The position numbers and the translations under genes are program-made. The notes beneath the pieces were generated by a model. It was not told the DNA's origin, made no database searches, and saw only the letters and a list, made by a program, of their open reading frames with translations. A DNA stretch of 64,000 nt from Sipunculus nudus (taxonomy: Eukaryota; Annelida; Sipuncula; Golfingiida; Sipunculidae): the NCBI GenBank assembly GCA_026874595.1, contig CM049310.1, forward strand, positions 33,851,558-33,915,557, read 5' to 3'. Below, piece by piece: positions 48,728 to 61,846 of the stretch. The stretch's first letter is position 1; each line of letters begins with the position of its first letter.

Positions 48728-49796
48728 ATATATAATATTACAATTGATAGAAAAAATTTGAAGTAGTAATGGTTAAAGTACCCCTAGTAATAGAATAAAA
48801 GCTGTCACTTTGCTATTACAACCCTAGGCTAACACATCCGATGAATTGAGTGTTTGTTTGATTAGGTTGATAGAGCATAACGAAGAGCCCAGTGTAGTGT
48901 GATTAGTTATAATGCTGGGTGGTTTCAGGGTCCAGTGGGCACCGGACAGAAGGCTTTGGCTTGAGGTTAACCCCTGGTTCTCATTGTTGATTCATTAAGT
49001 AGGCTTGGTCATTAAACATTGGAGAAGTCCTTTGTGAGCATACACAGTTTGTTGGGCAAGTTATTGTCAGCTGATAGTAGAATGTGATGCCGAAGCCTAA
49101 GTTGTAGCAGCTACGGGGTGTATGGTCTGATAGTCACAGTTTTTCATGGGTCAATCAGTTGACAGTCAACAGTTGAGTCTTAGTTGTGCCACAGACTGTG
49201 TACAGAGCTCATCAAAGACTGCAATTCCCACTGGAAATCTGCTAAACCTACACTCACATTTAGTTTCATATTTAAATTAATTCAAGCTTGATTAGCCCAG
49301 GCCCCAGAGCACTGCTGAATTAGTGTTATGATGAACAGGTTCTGAGTATATTTATTTGTATTGAATTGTGGCAAATCTTAATTTTTTTATTTTGGGATCT
49401 TTCAAAAATTAGATTTTTTTCTCTTTAAATATAACTCAGTATGAATTTGCTGATATAATGTTTTATTGAACACTGTTGTACTTATATTGCTGGAAATAAA
49501 GAATGCTGTACACATGTACACATGAATTGCATGAATATATTAATAATAAAATAGTTCAATTTATTTATATATTATATTATATAAAAGTGTTATTATTAGT
49601 AAAAGAAGCAAAATAATAGTAGTAGTTATCAATGCTGTAATAGTTTCAGTTTTAGTAACTGATGGATTACTTTAAGTACTATTATATTTGATATTATATA
49701 TGTTATGTATTATATACATCTTTCTATAATATTCTTAATATTCTATAATAAACTATTACTAATATAATAAAATGAGATTAAAGTTTATTTAGAAAA
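48728..49796. other. Interior of the hAT element, unassigned
   Basis: AT-rich, no long frame, no transposase motifs. Confidence 0.45.
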
Positions 49797-49969
49797 ATAG
49801 GAAATACCCAAAAGTACTCATGAAGTACTCATATGAGTACCGAGTACTTTCAAAGTACTCGAGTACAAGTACGAGTACTTTTGTGATTTTTAAAAAGTAC
49901 TCGAGTACGAGTACTGAGTACTCATGAGTACGAGTACTATGAGTACGAGTACTTTTGGACCAAACTCTG
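49797..49969. repeat. Subterminal palindromic words of the hAT right end
   Basis: Dense GTACTC/GAGTAC words in both orientations, mirroring the left end, stopping at the terminal CTCTG. Confidence 0.88.
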
Positions 49970-49977
49970 CCCTCCAT

Positions 49978-52900
49978 ATGGGTAAGGCTGACTAACAGGA
50001 AGTTTTTAAGGCCACACACACACAATTTTGTGTTGTGGATCCGTCATTTGCTTGGCTATATGAACCAGCGATACTGGGACGGCAATTAAGAACGTTGTTG
50101 CCTTGATGGAATCTCTAGAAATATTCAAGAGGACTTAGCACGGCGCAAGACTGTTTTCCAATGTTATTCATTAAACCGTTGTGTGGTTCTTCCGTCTGTA
50201 TAGCATATCCAACGGCATGATGCGATCCCTGTCCACGGTCGTGGTTTTACTTTTTCTTGAATAACTTCCTCCTATACATGGGAATTAAATATTAAATACA
50301 GAAAATCTAGCTGCTCAAACACTTTAATGAAACCGCCAAGCGAGGCGTTGGTCATACCACGGAAGTGTAAATGGTCGGTTTTTCTTTTACCTCTCTCTTT
50401 CTAAAATATTCCACTTGTATACACTTTAAGGAGACCCAAAAGGAATCTGAGGGTTATAAATCGCGGGCTTCCTCTTTGAATGAGAGGCATTTTTCAAAAT
50501 CCGTGGGCATCGTGAAAAAAAAAACCTCAAAAAGACAAAGAGGATTAACTACTAAAAATAAACGACTGGATTTAAGTTGTTCTATTTTAGGTTGACCTGG
50601 TCGGAGGCGCCGTTTCAAGGTGATCAGTGAAGGGTATAAATTATATTTACTTCGGGAAAGCTGCTTCCTGAAATGAACCATGCAGTAAAGCATAGCATCA
50701 ATAACCGGATTCTGCTCTATCAACGATAGCCACAAGGAATTCCTTTTTAGCTCTATGTCGGCCCTGGAAGGAAGAAGACATTCCATGTTTCCTGGCCCTG
50801 ATGAAATTCAATATGAGTCCTGACGTTTTACATTATTCCGCAACCACCTTCAAAGGCAGTGCTGACCAAAAATATGCAATTACAAGCGTAAGCGGGGTAC
50901 CTCACAGGATCAAACGCAAGGAAGCACTGCTACATTTATTCTTGTACGGAACAGATTTTCTGTCGGTAGTTGATTTTTATGGATGGTTGCACACCCTTGA
51001 ACCTCCCATCGTTTTGCAAACAACAGCATCTTGATCATTAAGGACCCGGACCTGTCTGTTTGACCCGTATGAGGCTGGATTTCATATTTGTACTCGAACT
51101 CATCTATGAGTCAAGATTATATTTATATACTGCTGGTAGAAATTCGTTTGTTTGACTTTGTTATTTTTATTTGCTTCCTGTCTTGAAGTAAATTCTCTGT
51201 AAACGGATCTTGCCCTCTTCATTTGTATCTGCATGTTTGTATATATATATATATCGCCACACGTGCCTTCTTATTGGTATTTATCCTAGAACCAACCAGC
51301 GCAATTTTCAGCTTTACTAGATTATCCGCGTTGGTCCTAATTTATTGATCGTAACGTTCATACATACATGTTCTTATACACACAGCCACAAGCCTAACCT
51401 TCATACACTGTTTACATTTATCTTTTCATATTTCCATATGTGTTAAAAAATAGAAGTGTATGTTCTGTGGCATAATGTTGGAGGAAATATACTCCGGCTT
51501 ACACCAGCTTCAATACACTAGAACCACACTGAATTTTCTTGTAGGAATTATATTTGATCTTTGAAATTTGTGCATTTTCCCTTTGGTTTTCTAAAAGTGA
51601 GACAGGCTTATCTGGCTTAAAGTATATTAAACGTTTAGGAAAAAAATCCAAATATATGTCATCTATGAACCAACTTTAAGCGTACCATGTTGTTATCTAA
51701 GGTACCAATAAACATGAAGCAAAAACGTGTGTAAGGTTTTAATTTCGATTATCTGGAAGAAAAAGATTTAATGACTATATATAACCTGTAACTGTAATAA
51801 TGGTTTGAATTTAAAATAGGATTGTGAATACGTTTGTGAAAAGAACAATATTAAAAAAAACAAGTGCATTTCATGCAAAATTAATTAAAGATCGGTAAGG
51901 TCTCAAAATAATAATAATAAAAAAAAACAAAAAAAAAAAAACCAGCGAAATGACATGGCTTGGGACATGTATAAAGGGATTCGATAGCAATTATATTTCC
52001 GAATGAGAAGGAATTAAAAAGAGAATACATAACCGATAGTATATTCTGACTATTTGCAAACCCACAGTTTTTCACTGATGGAGTTGGCAATTCGAGAACA
52101 CTCACGTTTGTCCATCAGCAGTGATATGGTGACTACGTGATCCAATAAAGGAAACATTTATATCCGTCCACCTCTGATATTAAGGTAATAATCCGTAAAG
52201 TATTTGATTTTTTGTCTGCCTGTTTTTCATGTCTGTCCTAAGAGATGAAAATAACATTCTTAACAAAATAGGGACGTTAACGAAACACGATGATAGCAGA
52301 TCAATTTATATTATATTATTCATAGAGTAAATCACTGGGGCCAAAAAGGTATTGTTACCAGAGGTATCATTAAGTGATTAGGTCCGCGGATAGAAGTGAC
52401 CTGACAGGCTATAAGTAAGCCAAATCAAGTTTCTGAGCCTCATCCAATAAACCAAAACATTATTTGGTTATTCCCTCTGAAGTCTACTATCTGACTATTA
52501 CGAATAATTAATTTATTTCTAATATTTTATTATTTGAATATTAGATGACAAACGGACATTTAATGAAGCGTAAAAAAAATCAAGGACTTCGCAAAAATTA
52601 ACAGTAATACGCTGCCATGGCTACTACATTTTGATGATTACATGAGACATTACATGTCCAACCCAAAAGAGTCTAACTTGGGTGAGAAAAGGCTTTTTGC
52701 TATACAGGATGATAGCCGCATTTTCTATTATTCAATAGAAAATTATTCATATTCTATGATTCTATTATTCATAACCAGATAAGTAACACGCACAATTTAC
52801 ACCACGAGCGGACAACTCGGCGGCTATGTCAGACTTTGAAAAAAGAGCCTGCAAAGGTCATCCAATATTATACCCTTCTAGAGGCAAGGTCAAAGCTAAG

Positions 52901-53179
52901 TCCAGTTTCTGACCCGAAACACGTCTTAGCTTTGTTCATAAAGACCTCGAATTTAAATTAAACTGATTATGACAGTAGTGTATATGAATACATATTGTCA
53001 TATAGCTGCAAACTGATAAATAAGATTTGAAACAGGCCAGCTGAACCTCTGACTTGCTATTTAATCAAGCAACTAGAATACGGATAGTCGACAAGCGACT
53101 ACGTGTATCCGCCGAAATCAGAGTGAGTCGGGTGAAGTGATTGGATTGAGTGGCAAGGGGAAAAAGAGTGAGGTGTGTT
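49978..53179. other. No recognisable gene; three unassigned ORFs at 50.37-51.03 kb
   Basis: Frames 50371-50595 (+), 50454-50786 (-) and 50801-51034 (+) lie close together and have ordinary amino-acid composition, but they overlap one another and none contains a motif I recognise. The remainder is AT-rich with a short TA run at 51240-51254. Confidence 0.3.
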
Positions 53180-54060
53180 ACATATTAGCATGGATGTCTG
53201 GAGCCGAAATGTGTATGTAGGTTGCGCCACCTACCACAACATCCAGAAAGCTGTTCAATTTGTATACATATGCAAAAATTAGGCAGATAAGTCAAACCAC
53301 TACTTGAATATGAGTGATTTTATCCCACAGCAGACAAATAGAAGAAAGCTGTGCAAAAAAAGTGACAGGTGGCGCCACCAATCTTGCGTATGATTAAGGG
53401 CTATATGAGATCTATACACATGCAAAATTTTGGCCCCATCAAACAGTTCCACAGATATGAGCTTGGATGGCTGTAGCGTAAACGTTAATGTAGGTGGCGC
53501 CACCTGTCATAAAATCAAGAAAGCTGTCCAGGATGTATAAGCCTGCAAAATGTCAGGTGGATAAGTCAAACCACTGCCGAGATATGAGTGATTTTATCCC
53601 AAGGCAGATGAACAGATGGACGCTGTGCAAAAATAGTTAGAGGTGGCGCCACCAGTTTTGCGTATGATTAAGAGCTATGTTAAATCTATACACATGCAAA
53701 ATTTTGGCCCAATCGGTCGGACGGTTCCCAAGATATGAGCTTGGATGTCTGCAGCGTTAACGTGAATGTAGGCCGCGCAACCTTTCATAAAATCAAGAAA
53801 GCTATCCAGGATGTATACACATGCAAAATGCCAGCTGGATAAGTCCGACCAATGCGAGATATGAGTGATTTTATCCCAAGGCAGATGAACAGATGGACGC
53901 TGTCGAAAAATGGTAGCAGGTGGCGCCATGATATTTAGTGTATGTTATAAAGCTATCCAAGGGCTACATTTGTGCAAAATTTTTAGACTGATCGGTCAAA
54001 CGGTCCCCGAGATATGTGGGTTTATGTGTGGAAACAGACGCACAAATGGACACTGGGCAG
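53180..54060 (+). repeat. Tandem array, about 280-bp unit, with GGTGGCGCCACC palindrome
   Basis: Three and a half diverged units. Landmarks per unit: 'gagcttggatgtctg.agcg' (about 53189, 53459, 53738), 'tgtaggtggcgccacct', 'aatcaagaaagct.tccaggatgtata', 'gcaaaatg', 'gagatatgagtgattttatccca..gcagatgaacagatgga.gctgt', a second 'ggtggcgccacc', then 'acacatgcaaaattttggccc.atcggtc'. The 12-bp perfect palindrome GGTGGCGCCACC occurs at about 53373, 53501 and 53642, with mutated copies elsewhere. Confidence 0.85.
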
Positions 54061-56562
54061 AGAGGAAAGGTCAGAGGACAATCGAAAATGGGGGCGCAGC
54101 AGTTCACATGTGACTCGATCATAATCCCGAATTTAAAAAAATTCCGCCCAGTGGTTACGGAGGAGTTCTCCGGAAACCTATGCGGCGGCGGCGGCGTCCG
54201 ACTGAAAACATAGTATCCGCAAAACTCTGTTTTGGCGGATACAATTACATCGAACCATATGGTTTGTCTTTTAAGCTAAATTGGGTTCTCTGTGTTGAAA
54301 AGGTTGATTGACTGCCCCCCCCCCCCCCGAATTAGAATTTGGGCAGCAACACCCTCTTCCACACGGCCAAAAGATTATATACATGTATATAAATCCATAG
54401 ACATAAACACGTATTTGCATATATATGTACACAAGCAACACACACATATACAAAACACAACTCTGCATATAATAATTACTATACTTAAAAAAATGTGGGA
54501 ACTTTCAATTATCAGCTCATGAATCATTTCTTTCAAATTCACTTTCTATGAATGAATTGGCGTTCTTTTGTTTTTATTTTGCGTGATTCTTTAAGAACAT
54601 GTTTAAAAAGAAAATACCACGACAAATTTATGAAAATTACCATTGGAAACATGTGAACATTTTTCTTTCTTGACCAGGGTGAAATTTAATTTTGTGAATA
54701 TAATTACCTGTTCATGTTTAGAACTTCCTTAACTCCTTTAATGTATTCTCTTATACTCTCTGTACACAAACGTACGGATATTAACGAGAGGACTTTTGGC
54801 AAACTGCCTACGTAGAACCTATATCTGTTTTCTGCCAAGAACCTTTTACGAGTGTCCGGAAACTACCAAAAGGAGATCATAAACAGAGAATAAAGGAAAT
54901 AAAATTCAGTACATGGTCGTGCTTCAGTATGTGTACTGAAGTATAGCCCAGTCCCGCAAACCTGTACAGACAAACATATGAATCAAATGTACCTGGGAAG
55001 CACAGGTCAATGAACTATTCCGTGATCTGTGTTGAACTGGAAGCTACACACTTTATTATATTATAAATATAGCCAAGCCCAAAAGCGTTTTAGCAAGTCC
55101 TTACATAATTCTTTCACAGATAACTGTACGTGCCTATACCTAGGATGTTCCTGATGTACGAATAAATGTTATATTATTAGCCCGATGAAGTTGGTTAAGT
55201 ATCGATCCTTATATACAAATACATCTTAAATAAAACAAAATATAATTTTGTTTGTATATTTTTAACAATACATGGTTATAGTTTATTCCTCCTAGGATAT
55301 ATGTTATTTTTGTCAAATGATCATATATAGGTTCCTATTCATTCCCATCAATATTGAAATCCATTTCCATAGACATGTTATATGTGAAGGCCAACGCTCC
55401 TTCAAGAATGACGTTTAGTGTGGTTAGTCGTTGATGAAACCATGTATTCACTGGTTTACCAAAACGTGCATTTTTTTGTATATAAGAAGTAAGAACGACG
55501 GATCCCCTCAACGACTGGACACTCTCACCATATAATTATCCGGATCTGTACAAGGCCTAAAATATACAGCTAAATCGGACTAGTCGGCATCAATCTCATG
55601 ACAATTGTCAAGTGTTCCACATATTGTCCCTCCTCACTTGAGCTTGAATTATTGTTCTTTTGAGGAAACTTTATGGTGGATTAAATGTAATCTGTCTAGA
55701 AACTGGTTTTTTTATAACCCTCCTTGGTCTCCTTTCTTATGTGAGCTTTGTTATACATAATTGATTAGATCCGTAACTTCGAATCCAATTTCGTCTATTG
55801 ATGAAGAATTGTTAATAAAATGCACCCGGTAAGCAGTAGCTAACAGACCGGTTCGCCGCACGAGCTGCCAGGTAGTTACATGTTTTAGTTAGACAAGTAG
55901 AATAAACAATAATTATGATGTACACTGCCTTTTAGACGGAAGACTAATGTTACAGTGAGCAAGAAAAAAATCAAATATCTGATGACTTTTCAAATGAGGG
56001 GTTTAATTAAGATGACAACAGTGACGAATGAAGCAGATCTACAATTGACGGGAGAAGTTAAAATGAGGTACTCGGGTTTTCTCTTTCTGCAAGGTACGAT
56101 CTATTCTATGATTTACCGTTGTTACAATATTTTATATACTCTTTCAGAATGTCCGTTCTTAATAGGTAAAGTGTTAACCGATCTGCATGATCAAGGTTCA
56201 GGTTTTGCCATGGAAAGGTAATAAAGGATTTGAAAAAAAAAACCTTTTACAGAGGTACTATGATACAAAGTACCACGAGGCGCACTGTCATTTATAATCT
56301 CAGATTCATAAAAGTGACGCACCTACAATTGTTTTTTTTTTCATTTTGCATCGGGAATAACAGGGTTCTAAAGGGAAGTCGCCTATGCCCCTAACTCTCC
56401 CCCCCCCCCCCCCCCCCCCCAGAAGCCGGTCTTCCACGCGCCTTCCCGGTTACCCGTAAGTCAACAGTTATACGGGGATATATTATACTGATCGGCTATA
56501 AAGCTTGAAAATTATATATAAAGGTCCAAAATAAATGTCAGGTTTAAATATATTACAGGTGC
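54061..56562. other. No recognisable gene; (GGC)n at 54183-54196, poly-C at 54315-54328 and 56399-56420
   Basis: An 88-codon plus frame at 55955-56221 (GTG start) has no recognised motif. Confidence 0.4.
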
Positions 56563-56686
56563 CGGTTGTTACGAAGACAAATTTTAAGGTGAAAATTCTT
56601 GGCCGATCCGGGATTCGAATCCATTATCGGCTTCACTTTTCCAGCAAGACAGTTCGGTCAACTCTTAAGTCACCCCGTAACACGGT
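56563..56686 (-). mobile_element. Solo LTR of a miniature LTR retroelement with tRNA-like core
   Basis: The repeat 56567-56682 starts TGTTACGAAGAC and ends CACCCCGTAACA, and is flanked by CGGT on both sides (56563-56566 and 56683-56686). It matches the LTR of the element at 61843-62230 but lacks about 40 internal bases covering the A-box part. The B-box-like GGATTCGAATCC is intact on the minus strand. The 4-bp duplication plus TG...CA ends make LTR-type integration the best explanation. Confidence 0.75.
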
Positions 56687-57109
56687 GACTCTTACCAAAG
56701 AATATTGTTGGAAAACCAGTTGTATCGGAGAGCTAGCGCAAGCAGGAAGCAGTCTGGGGTAGTGAAATGAGAGCATTTCTCCAAAGGGATCAAAGGCCCC
56801 GTTGCAGAAGGCGTTACAAAAAGTATAAAAAAAACCAAAACAAAAAAAAAAAAACAAGTGACCCGTGGGTCATGACGCTCAGCCGACTGACATGTTGACA
56901 ATATGTCCATGCACAGGAATCTAATTAAGATAATAAAGGTGGCATCATCATTCATGCATATTAGCTTAATTTCATCAAGACCCATTAGCACACCAAATTT
57001 GATGACAAACCAACCAGCCTTTCCTGAGGAACCTGGCAATTTGTGTGTATTTTTCATTACTTCTGAGCTGCTCAAGCATACACCAAAACTCCGAGAATAT
57101 AGGTCACAG

Positions 57110-58590
57110 TGACCCAGTTTCAGGTTTGAGGGGAGAACTTTTGAGGAACTCTGAGGATGCGAAGTGAGAAGATTCTGGGTCCAATGGTTATGATTTGTGC
57201 CTTACTTTGGTATCAAATTTTCAAATATTCTGTGGTGTGCTTTTAAGCACCACTGCTCATAGAATATGGGTAACAGACCTAAGTTTATATTTCCAAAAAG
57301 ACCTTTCATGGACCTCCCTGGATTTTAAATTAGAAGAATCTAGGTCCAATGGTTATAATTTGTGCCCTGCTTTGGTATCATATTTTCAATTATGCTAGGG
57401 GTGCTTATAATCCCGTTAGCTCAGCGAATATGGTTAACAGAGACCTAATTTCAGGTTTCCAAGGATATTTTTCATTGACTTACCTGCCCTGTTAACAGAC
57501 TACTGCATCTTTGAAGTTCTCAAAAATAGAGAGAAAATGCATAAAAATTGGAAACAATCCAGGTGGCGCCACAAGTCTGCAAGAACCGATGAAACACTCC
57601 ATGATGAATATGCATGCAAAGAATCATGGCAATCAATGCACAATTTGTTGAGATACTAGAGCTTTTGTATCAAATTTTAGTTATTCTTGGGGGTCTACTG
57701 AGCCCCATAGCTCTGAGGATATGGGTAACAGAGACCTAATTTCAGGTTTTCAAGGAGGTATTTTTATTGACCTCCCCGATTCTAGGTCCAATGGTTACCA
57801 TTTGTGCCCTGTTAACAGATGACTGCATCTTCTAAGGTCTCAAAAATAGAGAAAAAAAAAATCATTAAACATTGGAAAAATACAGGTGGGTCCACCAGTC
57901 TGCAAAAACTGATGAAGCACTCGATGATCAATATCCATGCAACGAATCATGGTGATCAATGCAATAGTTGTTCAAATACTTGAGCGTTTGTATAAAATTT
58001 TCCATTATTCTGGGTCGTACTTCAGAGCCCCTTAGCTCAAAGAATATGGGTAACAGAGACCTAATTTTAGGTTTTCAAGGAGACTTTTAATGGACTTCCC
58101 TGCATATTAAGAGAGAAGATTCTAGGTTCATTTGTTATGATTTGTGCCCTGTTAACAGATGACCGCATCTTAAGAGGTCTCAAAAATATAGTAAACAATT
58201 CGTAAAAATCGAATAAAAATACAGGTGGCGCCACCATTCTGCAAAAAGTGATGAAACATTCCATGATCAATATCTATGCAAAGAATCATGGTGATCAATG
58301 GATTTGTTGTTCAGATACTTGAGCTTTTGTATCAAATTTTCCATTATTCTGGCGGGGGGGGGGGGGTACTTCGGAGCCCCATAGCTCGAAGAATATGGGT
58401 AACAGAGACCTAATTCGAGGTTTTCAAGGAGAATTTTCATGGACCCCTTGGATCTTAAGTAAAAAGATTCCAGGTCGAGCGGTTACGATTTGTGCCCTGT
58501 TAACGGACAGACGGCCGGATGGCCGGACGGACGACGGACAAAGGGTGATCGCTATAGCTCAGATGACTTACAGTCAGCTGAGCTGAAAAA
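57110..58590 (+). repeat. Composite element: diverged tandem units plus conserved terminal segment
   Basis: Repeating words: 'aggtccaatggttatgatttgtgccctg' (near 57175, 57345, 57785, 58125, 58475), 'gaatatgggtaacagagacctaatttcaggtttt.aagga' (57265, 57425, 57715, 58040, 58390), and in the longer units 'tacaggtggcgccacca.tctgcaaaa' and 'catgcaa.gaatcatggtgatcaatg'. It ends at 58500-58590 with GACGGACAAAGGGTGATC and CTATAGCTCAGATGAC, the reverse complement of the left edge of the 25.4-26.5 kb array. The palindrome GGTGGCGCCACC links it to the 53-kb array. Confidence 0.8.
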
Positions 58591-61117
58591 ATCAAAATAA
58601 TTTTGTGTTGTGCACCTAAACTTGGCCAAACCGGGACAAACATTTGTTTATTACCTTGTAATTTAGGTCAGGGCAAATTAAAATATATAACCTTATAACA
58701 ACTGCGCATTAATTTAACATAATGATTTGAGGACAGTTAGGTTGAGTGGTAGGCTATTGCAATATAAACCATCCTACTGCATATCGAAGGATGCAATCAA
58801 CATTTGTGACGGCAAAATCAGTTAAGGCTGAATTGTTGTAACAATATTGAAGCTAACTATAAAAGTCTTGATAGGGTGCTTCGGTACACAGTTCTGGACC
58901 AGAGATTCATTAATCTCAGACAGATTGTCACCTGAAGAAAGGAAGGAAAGACACTTCGCGATACTCAACATACACACACTAATTACGATGAAAAGTAAGA
59001 AGAGAAGCTACTTTTGTAAACAGATCTCATTTGAATTTAGCCCGTAATCTCTTAAAAAGCAGAGAAATGAAGAATCCCGTTGCCAAGTCAAACATGGTTT
59101 TCATACAGGGCGGAAAGTTTGCATGGGGGCCGTTCATGATTGATAGGTCAGCAAAAGGTTTATGGGTGCTACATACATAAAGACCAGTTCTGTCAGAGGA
59201 GTAGAAAACGAAGACACAGAGCACAAAAATATATGGGCAGACGTGGATATTTGAAAGACAGATCTGGCATCAGCAAGTCATTCCAGAAAAGGTTAATTAA
59301 AAGGTCCTGTTCGTTTCAGTAAGGTCATCAGGTCTGACTATAAGATTGTACTTAGCCTGTATAATTTAAATTAAATTAATAAAAAGCACACCTCCGACTG
59401 AAAGGGACTTTTGTACCTTTGTACCAAAGACTTTTTGGGGTACAGAGAAGCAAATAGAAAACTTAATTAAAATGAATAGCGAACTGTATTCATACTTATT
59501 GTAGTAAAAACGGAATGGTATATATAACAGTTGATAATACATTAGTTTAATTATTATATAGATCTGATGCACGTTTTAAATTTTAAAATAAATAAATATT
59601 TAACAGAATTCTATATCTGTTTTACTGTAATCATTTAACTCGAAGTCCATATAGTTGGAAAGTGTAACGGTTTACGTTTCGTTATTATTTTAATTACATG
59701 TATAACGTTAAATATATCAACATTGTTTTCAACGCTATGTGCGGTGTCCTTAATATAATATTTTGAAATGTTAATTCGTGCTATGTTGCATAATTTTATC
59801 CTAAGAACCGGCAAATGTATTCAAGTGCCTTGAAAATATATTTTAAGCATCTGATGAGATATAACCCTATATTGTAAGGTCTGTTATGCACGGTTACCGT
59901 TATTAAGATAGATATGTATATAATAAAGTTAAGCATGTTGTTTTTGAAAATAAGCAGCTAAGCACAATATCTCTGACTCGTCTCAGATATGTTTGGTGAA
60001 ATTTAATCCTTGTTTATTTCGGTCATGCAGATTATTTATGACGCTGTAAACACCAAAATCCGCTTATATGATTTGTGATTTGATATCAACCGGTCGACTC
60101 TGACCATTTTCGCCAAATGGGAACAATGGTCCCGTTAAAAATAATAATCAAATGTCCAACAACAGACTCAGACCATCGATCAGTTCCCTTGGACGCTTGC
60201 TTCCCCTTTGTCTGATTGCAATAATGGATAGAAGGCGTTCAAATTGGCACGAATAGAAAGCTGTCATTTTAATAAAACAAATGCAGATGAAAGAAAGAAA
60301 GCGTTATCTGATCCATTCACTTCATCTTCGACAAAAAAAGAAAAGCTTGAAACAAATGCTGACGAAAATTAGGAACTCGGGGAAAGAAGATAAGAGAACA
60401 GTTATAAGGTTGATGCACAATCTCCCTACAACTCACACATTAGACAAGAAAGAGGTAATACTGTTAGCTACTGCTTAGAGAGTTTTACATCTGCAAGTAT
60501 ATGAAGTATATTTTCATCTTTTGAATTATTCAAAATTAAGATGTTTCCTGTTGAGCAAAATTGTTCTTCAGGGAAATACATTTGAAGAATGTATTTTTTT
60601 CTCTTGACAGGAGAGTTTTTTTCTATTAGGGTATAGCTCAACATTTTTATTGCAATCATTGTCGAATTATACCCTCACCAGGTCCTTAGTTATGATCAAG
60701 GAAACGGTAAACGGTTGCAAATATTAGAAAAAGCTTACCAGGGTTTCTTTGTATTTGATAGACCCGGTTCTTCAAACGGATTACTTTAAGCCATTCCGAA
60801 ACTGTTAATACCAAACCTAATCCTATTGTAAGACATGAGTTTTCATTTGCATCTGTTACTTTTAGGTTCTCATAAATAGGACCCAAGACCGGAAATTTAA
60901 AAATATAAAGATTAAAAGAGAAATGGGAGTTTTACACTTCTATCAGGTATTATCAGGACTTGGTTAAGAATGCAGACCGATAATTAGTCCAAAGGTTAAT
61001 TTCTAGGTCACATATGAAAAGGGACATCAAAGTGCCCAAGAGATACCGGAACAAAATAACAAAAGAAACACCTCACGAAAAGATTCAAGGTAAATTTCGG
61101 TACTGAGTTTCAGATTG

Positions 61118-61119
<2 letters not shown>
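58591..61119. other. No recognisable gene or repeat
   Basis: Long AT-rich stretch. Frames at 58847-59047, 59140-59322, 60281-60478 and minus 60468-60886 are short and unrecognised. Confidence 0.4.

Positions 61120-61169
<50 letters not shown>
61120..61169. repeat. (TA)n microsatellite
   Basis: About 25 TA dinucleotides. Confidence 0.98.
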
Positions 61170-61172
<3 letters not shown>

Positions 61173-61384
61173 TAAATAGATGATGGTGATCCCTATCCCT
61201 GGCTTTAGCCAGTGACTGTTTTATGAGTTAGCCAGGGGAATGTTTTGCCTGTAAGAAGGGCCTAATGTGTCACCTGTACCTCGTTTGTGAATAAACACTT
61301 CATACATAAAACGTAAAGGGCAAAAGGGGCAGAGATTGCGGGTGGGCTTCTAAAAGCGTTTAAAGATTTCTTATAACCGACAAG

Positions 61385-61565
61385 GAAGCTTTTACGACCC
61401 ATAATGTAATAACCGGCCCATAATGTAATAACGGCCCATATTGTAATAAAAACGACCCATAATGTAATAACCGGCCCATAATGTAATAACGGCCCATATT
61501 GTAATAAAAACGGCCCATACTGTAATAACCATACCCTGCCTATATTGTAATAAAATCGCAGGTGG
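61385..61565. repeat. Short tandem array of CCCATAATGTAATAA-type units with 58-bp higher order
   Basis: Eight or so units of 18-21 bp in the order CCCATAATGTAATAACCGG, CCCATAATGTAATAACGG, CCCATATTGTAATAAAAACG, then the same three again, then two diverged units. The trio forms a 58-bp higher-order repeat present twice. Frames through it (minus 61262-61594) are artefacts. Related units occur at 63660-63830. Confidence 0.9.
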
Positions 61566-61802
61566 GTAAAACGGCCAATAATTTTATAATTCAAATTTCA
61601 TGCAAATTAACTTAGACAAATCAAATATTGAATTCTCGGGACACGAATGTGTAGGTGAACATACAGTTATGAAAAACCACTGGATTACATAATGACTATC
61701 TGTAGAAAACGGTGACCAAGCTGCGAAATATGGCCATGATTCATGTTTATCCTTTTGTTGAATCAATGTTTAAATAAGATGATAAAGTATTTAAACAAGA
61801 TA

Positions 61803-61805
<3 letters not shown>

Positions 61806-61842
<37 letters not shown>
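61806..61842. repeat. (TA)n microsatellite abutting the miniature LTR element
   Basis: About 18 TA units ending directly at the TGTTACG terminus. Confidence 0.95.

Positions 61843-61846
<4 letters not shown>

Larger units (their letters stand above)
43053..49977. mobile_element. hAT-type DNA transposon, internally expanded
   Basis: The left end at 43061 reads CAGAGTTGGGTCC and the right end at 49969 reads GGACCAAACTCTG, inverted with one mismatch. The 8-bp target CCCTCCAT occurs at 43053-43060 and 49970-49977. Eight-base duplications with CAG...CTG ends are diagnostic of hAT elements. Both ends are followed by clusters of AGTACTCGAGTACT-like palindromic words (43071-43225 and 49808-49956). 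No hAT transposase frame is recognisable. Without the two extra tandem units the element would be about 3.1 kb. Left end and target recur at 44951 and 46850 because the triplication crosses the boundary. Confidence 0.9.

Noticed and set aside
50371-51034. Three clustered ORFs as exons of one gene
   Set aside because: They are on opposite strands and overlap, lack splice-site support, and show no recognisable domain.
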